In this document: positions 1 through 7,135 of the stretch, piece by piece
Position numbering within the stretch: the stretch's first letter is position 1
How the letters are laid out: the number at the start of each line of letters is the position of its first letter
The notes under the pieces: model-generated
The model's database searches: none
Told to the model about the DNA's origin: nothing
What the model saw: the letters and a program-made list of their open reading frames with translations, nothing else
Assembly: GCA_023433775.1 (NCBI GenBank)
Contig: JAEYTY010000061.1
Coordinates: 1 to 14,001 of the forward strand
DNA: 14,001 nt
DNA from: Pseudomonadota bacterium
GTDB lineage: Bacteria; Pseudomonadota; Alphaproteobacteria; Rhizobiales; Devosiaceae
Reading direction: 5' to 3'
Made by a program: the position numbers and the translations under genes

Positions 1-215
1 CCGCAGCCCGCACCAACAACGGCAAGGCGATCCTCATCCTGCTCAATGCCGGAGCCTCCCCGTTGGCGGAAACGGGTGGCGAAACCTTTCAGGCTTTCTA
101 TTTCGGCTACCCACGGTCAATTCTCAACGAGCGTGCACTGGCGGAACGTCACCAGGTCAGAGATTGGCTCCGGCAAAACGACATTGATCTCGAGCCGCAA
201 GCGCAGGCAGAGTAG
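1..215 (+). CDS. C-terminal fragment of an ankyrin-repeat-like protein (5' end outside window)
   Basis: An open frame enters from the left edge (first full codon at 3) and ends at TAG 213-215, giving about 70 residues. The first half reads AARTNNGKAILILLNAGASP followed by a GxTF motif. This fits the ankyrin pattern (A-x-x-N, A-I-x-x-LL-x-A-G-A-S-P). The last 35 residues are charged and look like a C-terminal cap. Ankyrin repeats mediate protein-protein contacts, but the partner and any other domain lie outside the window. The frame is chosen for the motif and because the other two frames hit stops or lack any recognisable pattern. Moderately sure of the family; function unknown. Confidence 0.5.
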   Translation, partial: AARTNNGKAILILLNAGASPLAETGGETFQAFYFGYPRSILNERALAERHQVRDWLRQNDIDLEPQAQAE

Positions 216-628
216 CGCCCTGTCGGGCGGAAACCAGGGCAGATCGAGCTGCCAACTCGCGATACTGGAAGTCTACTCCCATCTGCGGCGGCCCGGCTGC
301 TGATATGCTAGTTACGTAGTCATGGCCGCAGCCTGCAGGATCCAATCCATGGTGCTCATGAACGCGCATTGAAGCGGCAACAAGGATATATGGTTGGCGG
401 GACGGATCAGCCCACGGCCCAAACATCGATTTCCGATCATTTCCGGGCATACGCCTAGAGGCCTTCGACGGCATGTCGGCTATTGGGCAGATTTCGCAGA
501 TTACCGAACGGCAGACATGGGGCGCGTAGCGACCGGTCCGTTATACTTGTGCCAGATATGAAACGGGCTTTCTGATAGTCAGAGACCTCGCCCAACAATC
601 TCAAGCGATTTAATGCAGCCCCATTGCG
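216..628. other. Intergenic stretch without a convincing gene
   Basis: This is the space between the end of the ankyrin-like gene and the end of the kfrA-like gene (tail to tail). A minus-strand frame (157-474) exists, but it overlaps the left gene, has no family resemblance and no clear ribosome site. The only structured item seen is one copy of the dispersed repeat at 506-540. No poly-T terminator hairpin was recognised. Confidence 0.5.
506..540 (+). repeat. Dispersed intergenic repeat, copy 1
   Basis: By hand alignment this matches the reverse complement of the copy at 6844-6911 in about 26 of 35 positions. It shares the uninterrupted core ATGGGGCGCGT, followed by a GC..CC.GTCCG block. 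It is the most diverged end of the set except for its perfect core. Confidence 0.5.
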
Positions 629-1204
629 CTATCTCTTGTCCTCGTTGGCAGTAGTCAACTGCTTGGCAAGAGCTGTAAGTCTCTCATCGAACCCTTTCAT
701 GGCCGCGGCGAGTTGGCGCTGGGCGACCAGTTGCTTTTCGCTGAGCTGAGCTGTCAGTTTCTCGATCTTGCGATCCTTAGCCGCGATCTGCGCCTCTGCG
801 GTTGACAGAGCCTTGCTGGATTTTTCAAGCTCCCTGCCAAGGTCGACGACTTGCTCGTCCAAAGCCGCATTCACTGATCCCAGCGTTTCCACCTCGGCCT
901 CGAGATCGCCAAGCATGCGGTGCATCCGCTCAATCTGATCGCGCGTTCGCGCCGCCTCAGCTTTGCTGCCCTCTGCATATACCTGCGCGACGACTGGTCG
1001 GATCAGATCGAGGATACTAGCCGGAAGGTCGTTCACTGGCTGCTGCGGCTCCTCACGCAACGTTTTCAGATGCTTCAAGACTGTCGGCTTCGAGCCACCG
1101 CCGATTGCGGCGATCACGGCATCGGCGGTGGCGCGTTGGTTGTTGAGGTGAAGCTGCGCGACGGCGGCGCGGACTTTCTCCAGGCTTGCGATTTCTGCGG
1201 TCAT
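629..1204 (-). CDS. kfrA-like: KfrA-like DNA-binding regulator with C-terminal coiled coil
   Basis: A 191-residue protein. Residues about 5-90 form a helix-turn-helix-type domain (RATADAVIAAIGGGSKPTVL, then HLKTLR), as in the N-terminal domain of KfrA plasmid proteins. Residues about 90-190 are a long heptad-rich coiled coil (EAEVETL, VVDLGRELEKSSKAL, KDRKIEKLTAQL). KfrA is known as an autoregulated transcription factor with an alpha-helical tail that supports plasmid maintenance. The ATG at 1204 is preceded by AGGA with 7 nt spacing. A strong promoter containing a perfect palindrome lies 30-55 nt upstream (1231-1260), which supports autorepression. It is transcribed in the same direction as the genes upstream but from its own promoter. 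The length is shorter than classical KfrA (about 300 aa) and closer to short chromosomal or plasmid relatives. Confidence 0.8.
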   Translation of the reverse strand: MTAEIASLEKVRAAVAQLHLNNQRATADAVIAAIGGGSKPTVLKHLKTLREEPQQPVNDLPASILDLIRPVVAQVYAEGSKAEAARTRDQIERMHRMLGDLEAEVETLGSVNAALDEQVVDLGRELEKSSKALSTAEAQIAAKDRKIEKLTAQLSEKQLVAQRQLAAAMKGFDERLTALAKQLTTANEDKR

Positions 1205-1230
1205 GAGGAGTTCCTAACGCATGTGGGTTT

Positions 1231-1260
1231 AGTATAGTACGGTTTAGAACCGTACTGCAA
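1231..1260 (-). promoter_or_regulatory. Promoter of the kfrA-like gene with palindromic operator in the spacer
   Basis: Read on the minus strand, TTGCAG (1260-1255), an 18-nt spacer and TATACT (1236-1231) make a good sigma-70-type promoter. A perfect inverted repeat with 9-bp arms AGTACGGTT (1236-1244) and AACCGTACT (1248-1256), separated by 3 bp, fills the spacer. This is the expected site for a dimeric repressor and most simply for the adjacent KfrA-like protein itself. The predicted start of transcription is about 20 nt before the ATG. An alternative -35 hexamer TTGACG lies at 1266-1261 but is too far from the -10. Confidence 0.75.
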
Positions 1261-1309
1261 CGTCAAATGACTTGGATGCCGGCCGGCGATTGGCGCGGAT
1301 CGGCTGGAG

Positions 1310-1609
1310 TCAGTGGAGGGTCTCTCCATGCTGAGGGCCGAGCCTGTAGTATCGGCTCAACGTGCGTGCCCAGCCCTCCTGGACATCGACTGCCAGAACG
1401 AGGGATGTGCTGCATGGCCCATCTTGAAGCTTTGGATGCCCCCGAACCTGCCCGACCAAAAACATGACACCCGTCGCGGTCCAGCGTGGCTCCCAGTCGA
1501 CAAGCAGCGGCGCATCGGCGAGATCGTTCAGGCTGGGCGAGTACCCGTTCGCCAGTTTTTCCCAGTCCTTGAGTGCGCGTTTGAGCGTCTTGCTGGAGAC
1601 CCGCTTCAT
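1310..1609 (-). CDS. Small DUF6634-like protein
   Basis: A 99-residue protein starting at ATG 1609-1607, which shares its A with the TGA of the preceding gene (TGATG). It was placed by this coupling; the frame is open upstream (to 1690) only because it overlaps that gene. Residues 34-62 read PLLVDWEP, then GVMFLVGQVRGHP, followed by a TS (68-69) and GWARTLSRYYRLG (79-91). The HP, TS and WART...YRLG landmarks recall short proteins grouped as DUF6634 in alphaproteobacterial plasmids and islands. That assignment is from memory and should be confirmed. No membrane segment or catalytic motif is visible. It is the last gene of the coupled set with the M41-type protease, so a role linked to that protease is possible but unproven. 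Confidence 0.7.
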   Translation of the reverse strand: MKRVSSKTLKRALKDWEKLANGYSPSLNDLADAPLLVDWEPRWTATGVMFLVGQVRGHPKLQDGPCSTSLVLAVDVQEGWARTLSRYYRLGPQHGETLH

Positions 1610-2211
1610 CACCAGGCCGCCTTGTTGTGGTCCCGACAACGGGCACTCCACCAGCCGCCGTCCTTGCGGATCTGGCCTGGGGCACCACACATCTCGCAGA
1701 TGTGAGCGGAGATGTGCTCGGCAGCGGAGATGATTTCATCGCCGAGGTCGGGCAAGTCGCCGTACCAGTAGAACCGCAATGTGCCGAACTTCTGCTTAAT
1801 CTGGCTCGGCGCCCATTCGTGGCGAGACGCGATCTCGTGCAGCCAGATAAAACCGGCGTCGAGAAGATCGGTCCAGCCAGGACCACACTCAAAGCCAACC
1901 TGGGCCTTTGCATGCTTATTGTGCAGCGCCTCCAGGTCTCGGTCCTCGGGCGGCAAGCCCCTGGGGTCGTAGGGAAGAGACCGGGTCCAGCGCAGCCGCT
2001 GCATGCGCACAATGAGCGACACTAAGGTTTCGCGATGGAAGGGCGGGTGAGGGGAAAAGCTTGATCCACCAATCGCACTGACCGGTTGCCCTGGCGCGAT
2101 ATGCGCAGACAAGGTCTCAGGAGCGGTCCCCACGACGGCCAGAGACGCAAGAGCGGGATCCCCGGCAAGGCAGGACTGGATCAGGGTCCGGGTCTCTGCG
2201 CAGATGCTCAT
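1609..2211 (-). CDS. Hypothetical protein with C-terminal Cys-x-x-Cys domain
   Basis: A 200-residue protein. The ATG at 2211 overlaps the stop of the protease gene (ATGA), with GGGGG 7 nt upstream as a good ribosome site. The C-terminal half (about 106-197) carries FECGPGWTDLLD, then IKQKFGTLRFYW, then ICEMCGAPG and WWSARC. This pattern is familiar from small uncharacterised phage and plasmid proteins. Cys172, Cys175 and Cys192, with His195, could form a small zinc site. The first 60 residues look low in structure, and no transmembrane segment is seen. Coupled translation with the genes on both sides means it is probably made with them in fixed proportion, for example as an adaptor or partner of the protease. 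That role is inference. Confidence 0.75.
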   Translation of the reverse strand: MSICAETRTLIQSCLAGDPALASLAVVGTAPETLSAHIAPGQPVSAIGGSSFSPHPPFHRETLVSLIVRMQRLRWTRSLPYDPRGLPPEDRDLEALHNKHAKAQVGFECGPGWTDLLDAGFIWLHEIASRHEWAPSQIKQKFGTLRFYWYGDLPDLGDEIISAAEHISAHICEMCGAPGQIRKDGGWWSARCRDHNKAAW

Positions 2212-4172
2212 GACGACACCCCCTGCAGCACCGGCGTCTCACTCGAGTTTTCAGCTGGTGCGTCCCCGATCCTGTCGTCATCCTCAAGGACCTCGGCGAG
2301 ACGCTCCCCGGTAATGACCCTTTCATCGAGCAAGACCTCGACCAGACGGAAAATGTCCTGCTCCCGCCGCCGCACAATCTCGATCGCTCGGCTGAGGCAG
2401 CGCTTGAGTTCGATATCGATCACCACGGCCAACGGGACGCCGTTGCCAAAATCCCTGTAGTCGCTGTTCTTCGCGGTTCGCAGAGAGCCATAGAGCCCAA
2501 AGTCCAGCATGGCTGAGCGGATAAGGCTATTGACGCTGTCGAGGTCGGACGCGGCGCCGGAATGCGCACCAAGACCAAAGGTCTCATCGGCGGCTCGTCC
2601 GCCCAGCATCATTATGGCGATGCGTTCGACCCGTTCCTTGGTAAGAAGACTGGTGTCAGCATCGCCGGTGAGCACATAGCCGCCAATGGCGCCCATGCTC
2701 AGCACGGACACTTCCTCGACCGGTAGTCCGAGTTCGAAGGCAACCACCGCATGGCCAGCTTCATGGAGAGCCACCGCCCGCGCCTCTTGCGGTGACCGGC
2801 CATCGGGCGGCGCCACCAGGTCCAGCACATCGCGCAGGAGCATAGGGCGGTTCGCCTTCTGCGCTGTTGCAAGCGCGCTTTCGCACCAGCTCTTGATCTG
2901 CGCCGGACTGGCGCCGATCGCCAACCGCGCCAGGCGGAGGAGCGCGGAGGCCGGCAACACATCCCCAAGAAAACAGGCAAACAGCCGCTGACGATCCGAG
3001 GAATCGGGCAAGAGTACCGGAACCAGTCGCTCCAGCCGGCCGGGACGGATGAGGGCTCCGTCCAGTTTGCCAAAATGGTTCGTCGCACCGAGCAGCAGGA
3101 TAGGCTTGCCCGCATGCCGCAGCTTGTCGATTTCTGTGAGGACAAAGGTCACCACCGGCGTCCACCACTGACCATCCTTGGCGTCCAACGCACCTCGATT
3201 GGGGAGGCTGTCAATTTCGTCGATCAGTCCCACCACCGGCGTCTTGGATCGCGCGATGTCATCGAAGAACCGGCGGGCTGCACGAATGACATCGCCCAGA
3301 TGTCCGCTCGACTCGGCGAACCACTCGCCAACCGATGTTCGGATAAAAGTCCATCCGGCCGACCCAGCCAGGGCCTCTGCCAGGGTGGTCTTTCCGGTAC
3401 CCGGTGGCCCTTCGAGACAGCCATGGATCAAAGAGGCGGTCTTGAGCTCGTCCCGCTCGATCTTTCCCATGAGTTCCAGCGTGTCGTAGGCCCAGGCAGC
3501 AACCGATCGCGTCATGGCAAGATCGGTGAGGGTCACGGTCTTGCCCGGTACAATCTCCTTGCGCAGGGCAGCTGAGGCCCGGCGCAGGTTGAAGACACAC
3601 TCTTTCGCCGCCAGCCGGGGCCGAATGGCCGTGACAAAATCCTCGATGCCAAGACCTTCGAGATCGGACCGATGCAGACCGCGAACAGACTGGCCCGTGA
3701 CGGCCTGGATGACCTGCCGGATCATTGCTAGGTTCGGCGGTGGCACGGCAATGACGGCATCGGCGCCAGCCAGGGCTTCCGGCACCAGAACACGGTCTGG
3801 ATCCTGCGAGATGAGGACGACGCTGCGGCCCCATTCCAGTTTTGCCAGTTCCTGCCGACCCTGCAGCTCCTGCCGCGTGCCCTGGCGATGCGGCTCGCAA
3901 TAGCATTCGACTGCCGCATCGCGGTCCTGGTCAGCAATATACTTGTCCAGAAGCCGGGCACTGGCTTCGTCTTCGGTCTTGATGATGATGAGCTTGGCGG
4001 CGGCCTTGAGCAGGCGGCGCAGCTTTGGCGTGAGCGCGTTGTCGAGCATGATGCGGGCCAAGGCTTCGCCCGGCCGTTCGAGCTCGCGCGGTGCGTCGCC
4101 GGACGTGGATTTCTCGCGTTTGGGACCAGTATCGACCTTGCGGGACTTTTGGTTGAGAGTGGATAGAGACAT
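2208..4172 (-). CDS. Soluble FtsH-like AAA+ ATP-dependent zinc metalloprotease (peptidase M41)
   Basis: A 654-residue protein starting at ATG 4172 with GGAG 7 nt upstream. The Walker A motif GPPGTGKT is at 255-262, Walker B (VVGLIDE) at 313-319, the second region of homology at 361-380 with the RPGR arginine fingers at 376-379, and the HEAGH zinc site at 470-474. Asp543 in SGAASD is the likely third zinc ligand. All core residues of an ATP-driven M41 protease are present. Unlike classical FtsH (two N-terminal membrane helices), no hydrophobic segment is seen. The first 240 residues form a different N-terminal region with a basic, helical start and an SVVLISQDPDRVL segment near 117. It should be a cytosolic hexameric machine, with the N-terminal region perhaps choosing substrates. 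It shares overlaps with the next gene and probably an operon with the DUF4357 gene 87 nt upstream. Confidence 0.9.
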   Translation of the reverse strand: MSLSTLNQKSRKVDTGPKREKSTSGDAPRELERPGEALARIMLDNALTPKLRRLLKAAAKLIIIKTEDEASARLLDKYIADQDRDAAVECYCEPHRQGTRQELQGRQELAKLEWGRSVVLISQDPDRVLVPEALAGADAVIAVPPPNLAMIRQVIQAVTGQSVRGLHRSDLEGLGIEDFVTAIRPRLAAKECVFNLRRASAALRKEIVPGKTVTLTDLAMTRSVAAWAYDTLELMGKIERDELKTASLIHGCLEGPPGTGKTTLAEALAGSAGWTFIRTSVGEWFAESSGHLGDVIRAARRFFDDIARSKTPVVGLIDEIDSLPNRGALDAKDGQWWTPVVTFVLTEIDKLRHAGKPILLLGATNHFGKLDGALIRPGRLERLVPVLLPDSSDRQRLFACFLGDVLPASALLRLARLAIGASPAQIKSWCESALATAQKANRPMLLRDVLDLVAPPDGRSPQEARAVALHEAGHAVVAFELGLPVEEVSVLSMGAIGGYVLTGDADTSLLTKERVERIAIMMLGGRAADETFGLGAHSGAASDLDSVNSLIRSAMLDFGLYGSLRTAKNSDYRDFGNGVPLAVVIDIELKRCLSRAIEIVRRREQDIFRLVEVLLDERVITGERLAEVLEDDDRIGDAPAENSSETPVLQGVSS

Positions 4173-4259
4173 GTGCGTTCTCCAAAGGCTGCGACCGAAG
4201 CCGCGCCTTGAACAGAAGATGAGAAAAGGGTGTGGGAGAGGGGTGTCGTCAGAGCTGCG

Positions 4260-5555
4260 CTAGACAGCGAGCTCTTCGACGTCACAGTCGTCCGGGTCTA
4301 TCGGCTGCCAGCAGGCCAGGCCGAAGCCTTTGCTGCCAGAGACGAAATGGCCGACCGCACTGCCTGAGGAGAAGACCATATCGCGCATGAGGACATAGCA
4401 GCTGCCATCAGCTGCAGGTTCCAACAGACCGGAATGAAGCCATGCTGCCCGCTGGAAGGAGGCATTGGCCGATGCGGATTTGACGGTATCGACACGTACA
4501 TCGCTGCCACGGAGCAGCAGCCACGTCCCGTCATCGCGCTCTGCGGCCAGTGCCGTCAGACCGCGATAGTTGAGCTCCATCACCCGGCCTTCGGGAATGG
4601 AATCGAAGGGACGGACCGCTCCGAGGCGATCGGGTTCCGCGCGGGGACCGGCAAGCCGCTGGCGCACCGAACCCTCGAGAAACATGATGCCGGCTTGGCG
4701 CAGTGCCAAAACCACCTGTGCGGTGAACTGGACAAGCTGATCGTAGCGCTCAGGGCTGATGGGCGACCCGTCAGGCTGCTTGTTGACCACAGTGAAGTCG
4801 GCATCGTCGGACACATAGGCCCAAAGAATGCGCTCGAGGGCGAGCCCATCGTTTTCACTGAGACCATTGTTAACATCAGTGATCACCAAAATGGTGTCAG
4901 GCAGAGCATCCATCTGTTTGCCCATTGCGATCCGGAAGCCGACATCGCCGCCAAAGCCAATATAAGCCTGTTCGCCGCTGAGCTGGATATAGACACCGGG
5001 CTGCTGCAGCCCTGGCGCATACTTGAATGCCGCGCGATGCCTGCCAGACCCGCGAAGGATCCGGGGCTGCAAAGTCGAGGAGGGCACCTGCACAAGTTCT
5101 GGGGGCAGCTCAGTGTCGGCGTCGGCCACAAAGTCGGTCCACTGCGCCGTCGCGAGCTTGTCCTCCAGGTTCTCGCGCGGCAGGTCCGGCAAGGGCGCCG
5201 CGTCAACCGGGACGAGGTCAGCAGATTCGTCGGACGGAAGCCGGCGTGCCAAGACCGTATGGGCATCGATGATGCCTTCCGACAGCACGACCAAAGCACC
5301 GGCAGCGACGAGAGCAAACGCGGCGCTGACCGGATCGTCATGACCGGGAAGCTCGGCGATGATGTCGCCGAGACTGGCCGAGCTGGTCGCATCCACAATG
5401 GACAGGATCTGTACCTGCACGCTCGGCGTCAGCGTCGGATGGCTGATCAGGCCGGGATGCGTCAGATCGACACCGCCCGAAGCGGGCAGACCGGATGTTG
5501 CGGATAGGGGGTTGCGTGCGGCCACAGGGCCGCTATTGGTGGCAATAGCCTTCAT
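4260..5555 (-). CDS. GIY-YIG-like nuclease-fold protein with C-terminal DUF4357
   Basis: A 431-residue protein from ATG 5555, chosen because GAGG lies 9 nt upstream and the further open frame to 5753 has no protein-like character. Residues about 40-105 look like a winged-helix-type helical region (VQVQILSIVDATSSASLGDI). Residues 185-265 carry a GIY-YIG-like core: GVY 187-189, YIG 198-200, Arg207, Glu241 in LERIL and Asn258 in VVNK. The last part (about 326-417) matches DUF4357: LNYRGLTA, WLLLRGSDVRV, then an FSSGSAV motif and a GLACWQ end. GIY-YIG enzymes cut DNA using these Tyr/Arg/Glu residues. The G-V-Y change is conservative, so activity is plausible. It lies 87 nt upstream of the protease gene on the same strand. 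Confidence 0.75.
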   Translation of the reverse strand: MKAIATNSGPVAARNPLSATSGLPASGGVDLTHPGLISHPTLTPSVQVQILSIVDATSSASLGDIIAELPGHDDPVSAAFALVAAGALVVLSEGIIDAHTVLARRLPSDESADLVPVDAAPLPDLPRENLEDKLATAQWTDFVADADTELPPELVQVPSSTLQPRILRGSGRHRAAFKYAPGLQQPGVYIQLSGEQAYIGFGGDVGFRIAMGKQMDALPDTILVITDVNNGLSENDGLALERILWAYVSDDADFTVVNKQPDGSPISPERYDQLVQFTAQVVLALRQAGIMFLEGSVRQRLAGPRAEPDRLGAVRPFDSIPEGRVMELNYRGLTALAAERDDGTWLLLRGSDVRVDTVKSASANASFQRAAWLHSGLLEPAADGSCYVLMRDMVFSSGSAVGHFVSGSKGFGLACWQPIDPDDCDVEELAV

Positions 5556-5889
5556 CTTACTGTACCTCAGTTTGATGTCGGTCAGGTCGGCAGGGTGTTG
5601 CAAGCGCCCTGTCGGCCGCCTCCAAGGGAAGCGGTTCCAACCGTTTCGACGCCGGGATTGGCATCGTCCGAAAAGCTGGGGGATCCAATTGGGCGTTGCA
5701 ATCCCCAATGAAGCGTTATCGTTAATTTTTTGGTTTCGTGCCGCCGGACTCACCGGGTGGAGATTAGATTAAGCCACGGAAGGGACTGGCTTTCGGCTTT
5801 GCGGCAGTCCGGAATGATCGGCTTCGCTCAGCGCAGAATTTGCCTCTCCATGCGTCTAGATCTCTGCCATTGAGCGTTTTCTGGTGCCG
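5556..5889. other. Intergenic stretch with overlapping inverted repeats upstream of the DUF4357 gene
   Basis: No gene is supported here. Two inverted repeats share sequence: GGGGAT 5679-5684 with ATCCCC 5701-5706, and ATTGGG 5688-5693 with CCCAAT 5704-5709. A CGGTT-CC-AACCG element lies at 5632-5643, resembling the inner part of the kfrA-like operator. GGACTG...CAGTCC arms occur near 5783-5810, without a T run. A sigma-70 promoter must lie here for the downstream gene, but no convincing hexamer pair was found. Confidence 0.45.
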
Positions 5890-6603
5890 TCATCGGCCCA
5901 GAAAGCTGCTCACCAACCTCATGAACTCCGGCGGCGCGCCACGGAAAATCCTCACGTCGATGGGGTCGTCTCGCTCATCCCGGAACATTCGGCTGGCGGG
6001 GGCGAGTTGGTATTTTCCATGTGGCGCCAGGAAGACCAGAAGGCCACCTTTGCCGGCGTAACTGAGGTAGACGTGTTCGGCGCTGGTCGTGCACCACTTT
6101 GTGCCCAGGCCCCAGAACCGGGCTGCGGCAAAACCCTTCAACCGCACCACCATCCACTTGCCATCGCGGTAGAGAATTTCGGATTGGCGATAGGCCTCTG
6201 CTTTGAGACTTTCGCGTTCCCCGCGCCGTTGCGTTTCTGCAATGCGTGTTGAAACGATTGACCGCAAGTCATCGACCGTCTGGTATTGTCCGATATCGCG
6301 CTGCTCCACGGGCAGCCGGTCCTTCTGAACATGGAAACGAGCAAGCGCCCTCCGGACCTCTTCCAACTGAATGAGGTCCACGCTCGTCCGAAAACCTCTT
6401 TGGTCCCAGAGCCGGCGGCGCCAGTGAGAAAGCCAGCCATGGTAGAGGCCTTCCGTCGGGTCGAACTGACAGAGCAGCGGAAAGACGCGTTTTTCGCGCT
6501 CGACGGAAAGATAAGGGTCAAGGTTTTCCCGGCTCGCGCGGACCCAGGTCGCCTGCAAGTGGTCGATCAGAACAAAATCGGCGCGGTTGAGATTCGTAGG
6601 CAT
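5890..6603 (-). CDS. Uncharacterised protein with a KWC motif domain
   Basis: A 237-residue protein. The start at ATG 6603 was chosen because the sequence becomes protein-like there (NRADFVLIDHLQATW); the open frame runs on to 6855 but reads as noise. No strong ribosome site is visible for this start. Residues about 130-215 hold a recognisable arrangement: a DGKWMVVRL strand, GTKWCTTS at 167-174, YLSYAGKGGLLVF and GKYQL, then RDERDDPID. A similar G-T-x-W-C-T followed by a hydrophobic strand and K-[FY]-Q is seen in uncharacterised phage and plasmid proteins. I cannot name a family or activity. Cys171 is the one residue that looks like a candidate functional site. It heads the minus-strand cluster, 334 nt before the GIY-YIG-like gene, and may or may not share its transcript. 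Confidence 0.7.
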   Translation of the reverse strand: MPTNLNRADFVLIDHLQATWVRASRENLDPYLSVEREKRVFPLLCQFDPTEGLYHGWLSHWRRRLWDQRGFRTSVDLIQLEEVRRALARFHVQKDRLPVEQRDIGQYQTVDDLRSIVSTRIAETQRRGERESLKAEAYRQSEILYRDGKWMVVRLKGFAAARFWGLGTKWCTTSAEHVYLSYAGKGGLLVFLAPHGKYQLAPASRMFRDERDDPIDVRIFRGAPPEFMRLVSSFLGR

Positions 6604-6843
6604 GCCGCATAGTGACTGCCGGTAGTTCCGAGGTGCCAGCACCCGGATTGTGGATCCCCAGGATCGCGGGCTTGACGTTGCTACGGAAGAAGATGTTGGC
6701 GCAGATTTTACCCGTTGGAACACAATGATGGCATAAACGGCCCAGTACACGGTCTGGACGCCGTTCGGCATGTCGGTGGCAATGCGCTGATATTGTTCGG
6801 AGGCGGATCCACAAATGCTCGGCGTGGTGACCTTCGAATAGCG

Positions 6844-6911
6844 GACGGGCAGCAACGCGCCCCATTCCGGTCATTCGGTGAGCCATCGCGAATTCCTAGA
6901 AGCGGACATTG
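6844..6911 (-). repeat. Dispersed intergenic repeat, copy 2 (long form)
   Basis: An ungapped hand alignment with 11601-11668 gives 53 identities over 68 positions, in the same orientation. Conserved blocks are AATGTCCGCTT at one end and ACCGGAATGGGGCGCGT in the second half, followed by CTGCC.GTC. Both copies lie between genes, so this is a non-coding repeat family and not shared coding sequence. Confidence 0.8.
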
Positions 6912-7105
6912 CCATGGTCCCAGCAGAAGGCTGGATTGGAGTGGAGAGCCATCAATCCGTTTTCCGTAAGGCTCGCCCCGTCCGAGGATGAGCAGGGCAG
7001 GTGTGGGACAAGAACTGGTTATCCTCCTTCTTCCAACCACTTTACCCCAAGCACCAATGACGTCCGCTACGCACCCTGAAGGGATCATGTACTCCGACCA
7101 CCCAA

Positions 7106-7135
7106 GGTTCGCCGTGCGAACCGCAAAGGCACGGC
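7106..7135. promoter_or_regulatory. Two overlapping, mutually exclusive hairpins/palindromes upstream of the hscC-like operon
   Basis: Arms GGTTCGC (7106-7112) and GCGAACC (7116-7122) form a perfect 7-bp palindrome with 3-bp spacing. GCCGTGC (7111-7117) and GCACGGC (7129-7135) form another 7-bp perfect inverted repeat with an 11-nt loop. The second uses bases of the first, so only one can form at a time in RNA. In DNA the first would suit a dimeric repressor. The element lies 80-110 nt upstream of the hscC-like start. Confidence 0.5.

Noticed and set aside
157..474. 105-codon minus-strand open frame
   Set aside because: It overlaps the ankyrin-like gene end in antisense, lacks a clear ribosome site and shows no recognisable motif.
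4434..5507. 357-codon plus-strand open frame
   Set aside because: It is antisense to the DUF4357 gene, whose motifs are clear. The plus frame is Arg-, His- and Gln-rich shadow sequence from high GC content.
5556..5753. 66-residue N-terminal extension of the DUF4357 protein
   Set aside because: Composition is not protein-like and the internal ATG at 5555 has a GAGG site. The extension covers the inverted repeats expected of an upstream region.
6604..6855. 84-residue N-terminal extension of the KWC protein
   Set aside because: It is Ser/Thr-rich noise that ends at repeat copy 2; the sequence becomes protein-like only from ATG 6603.
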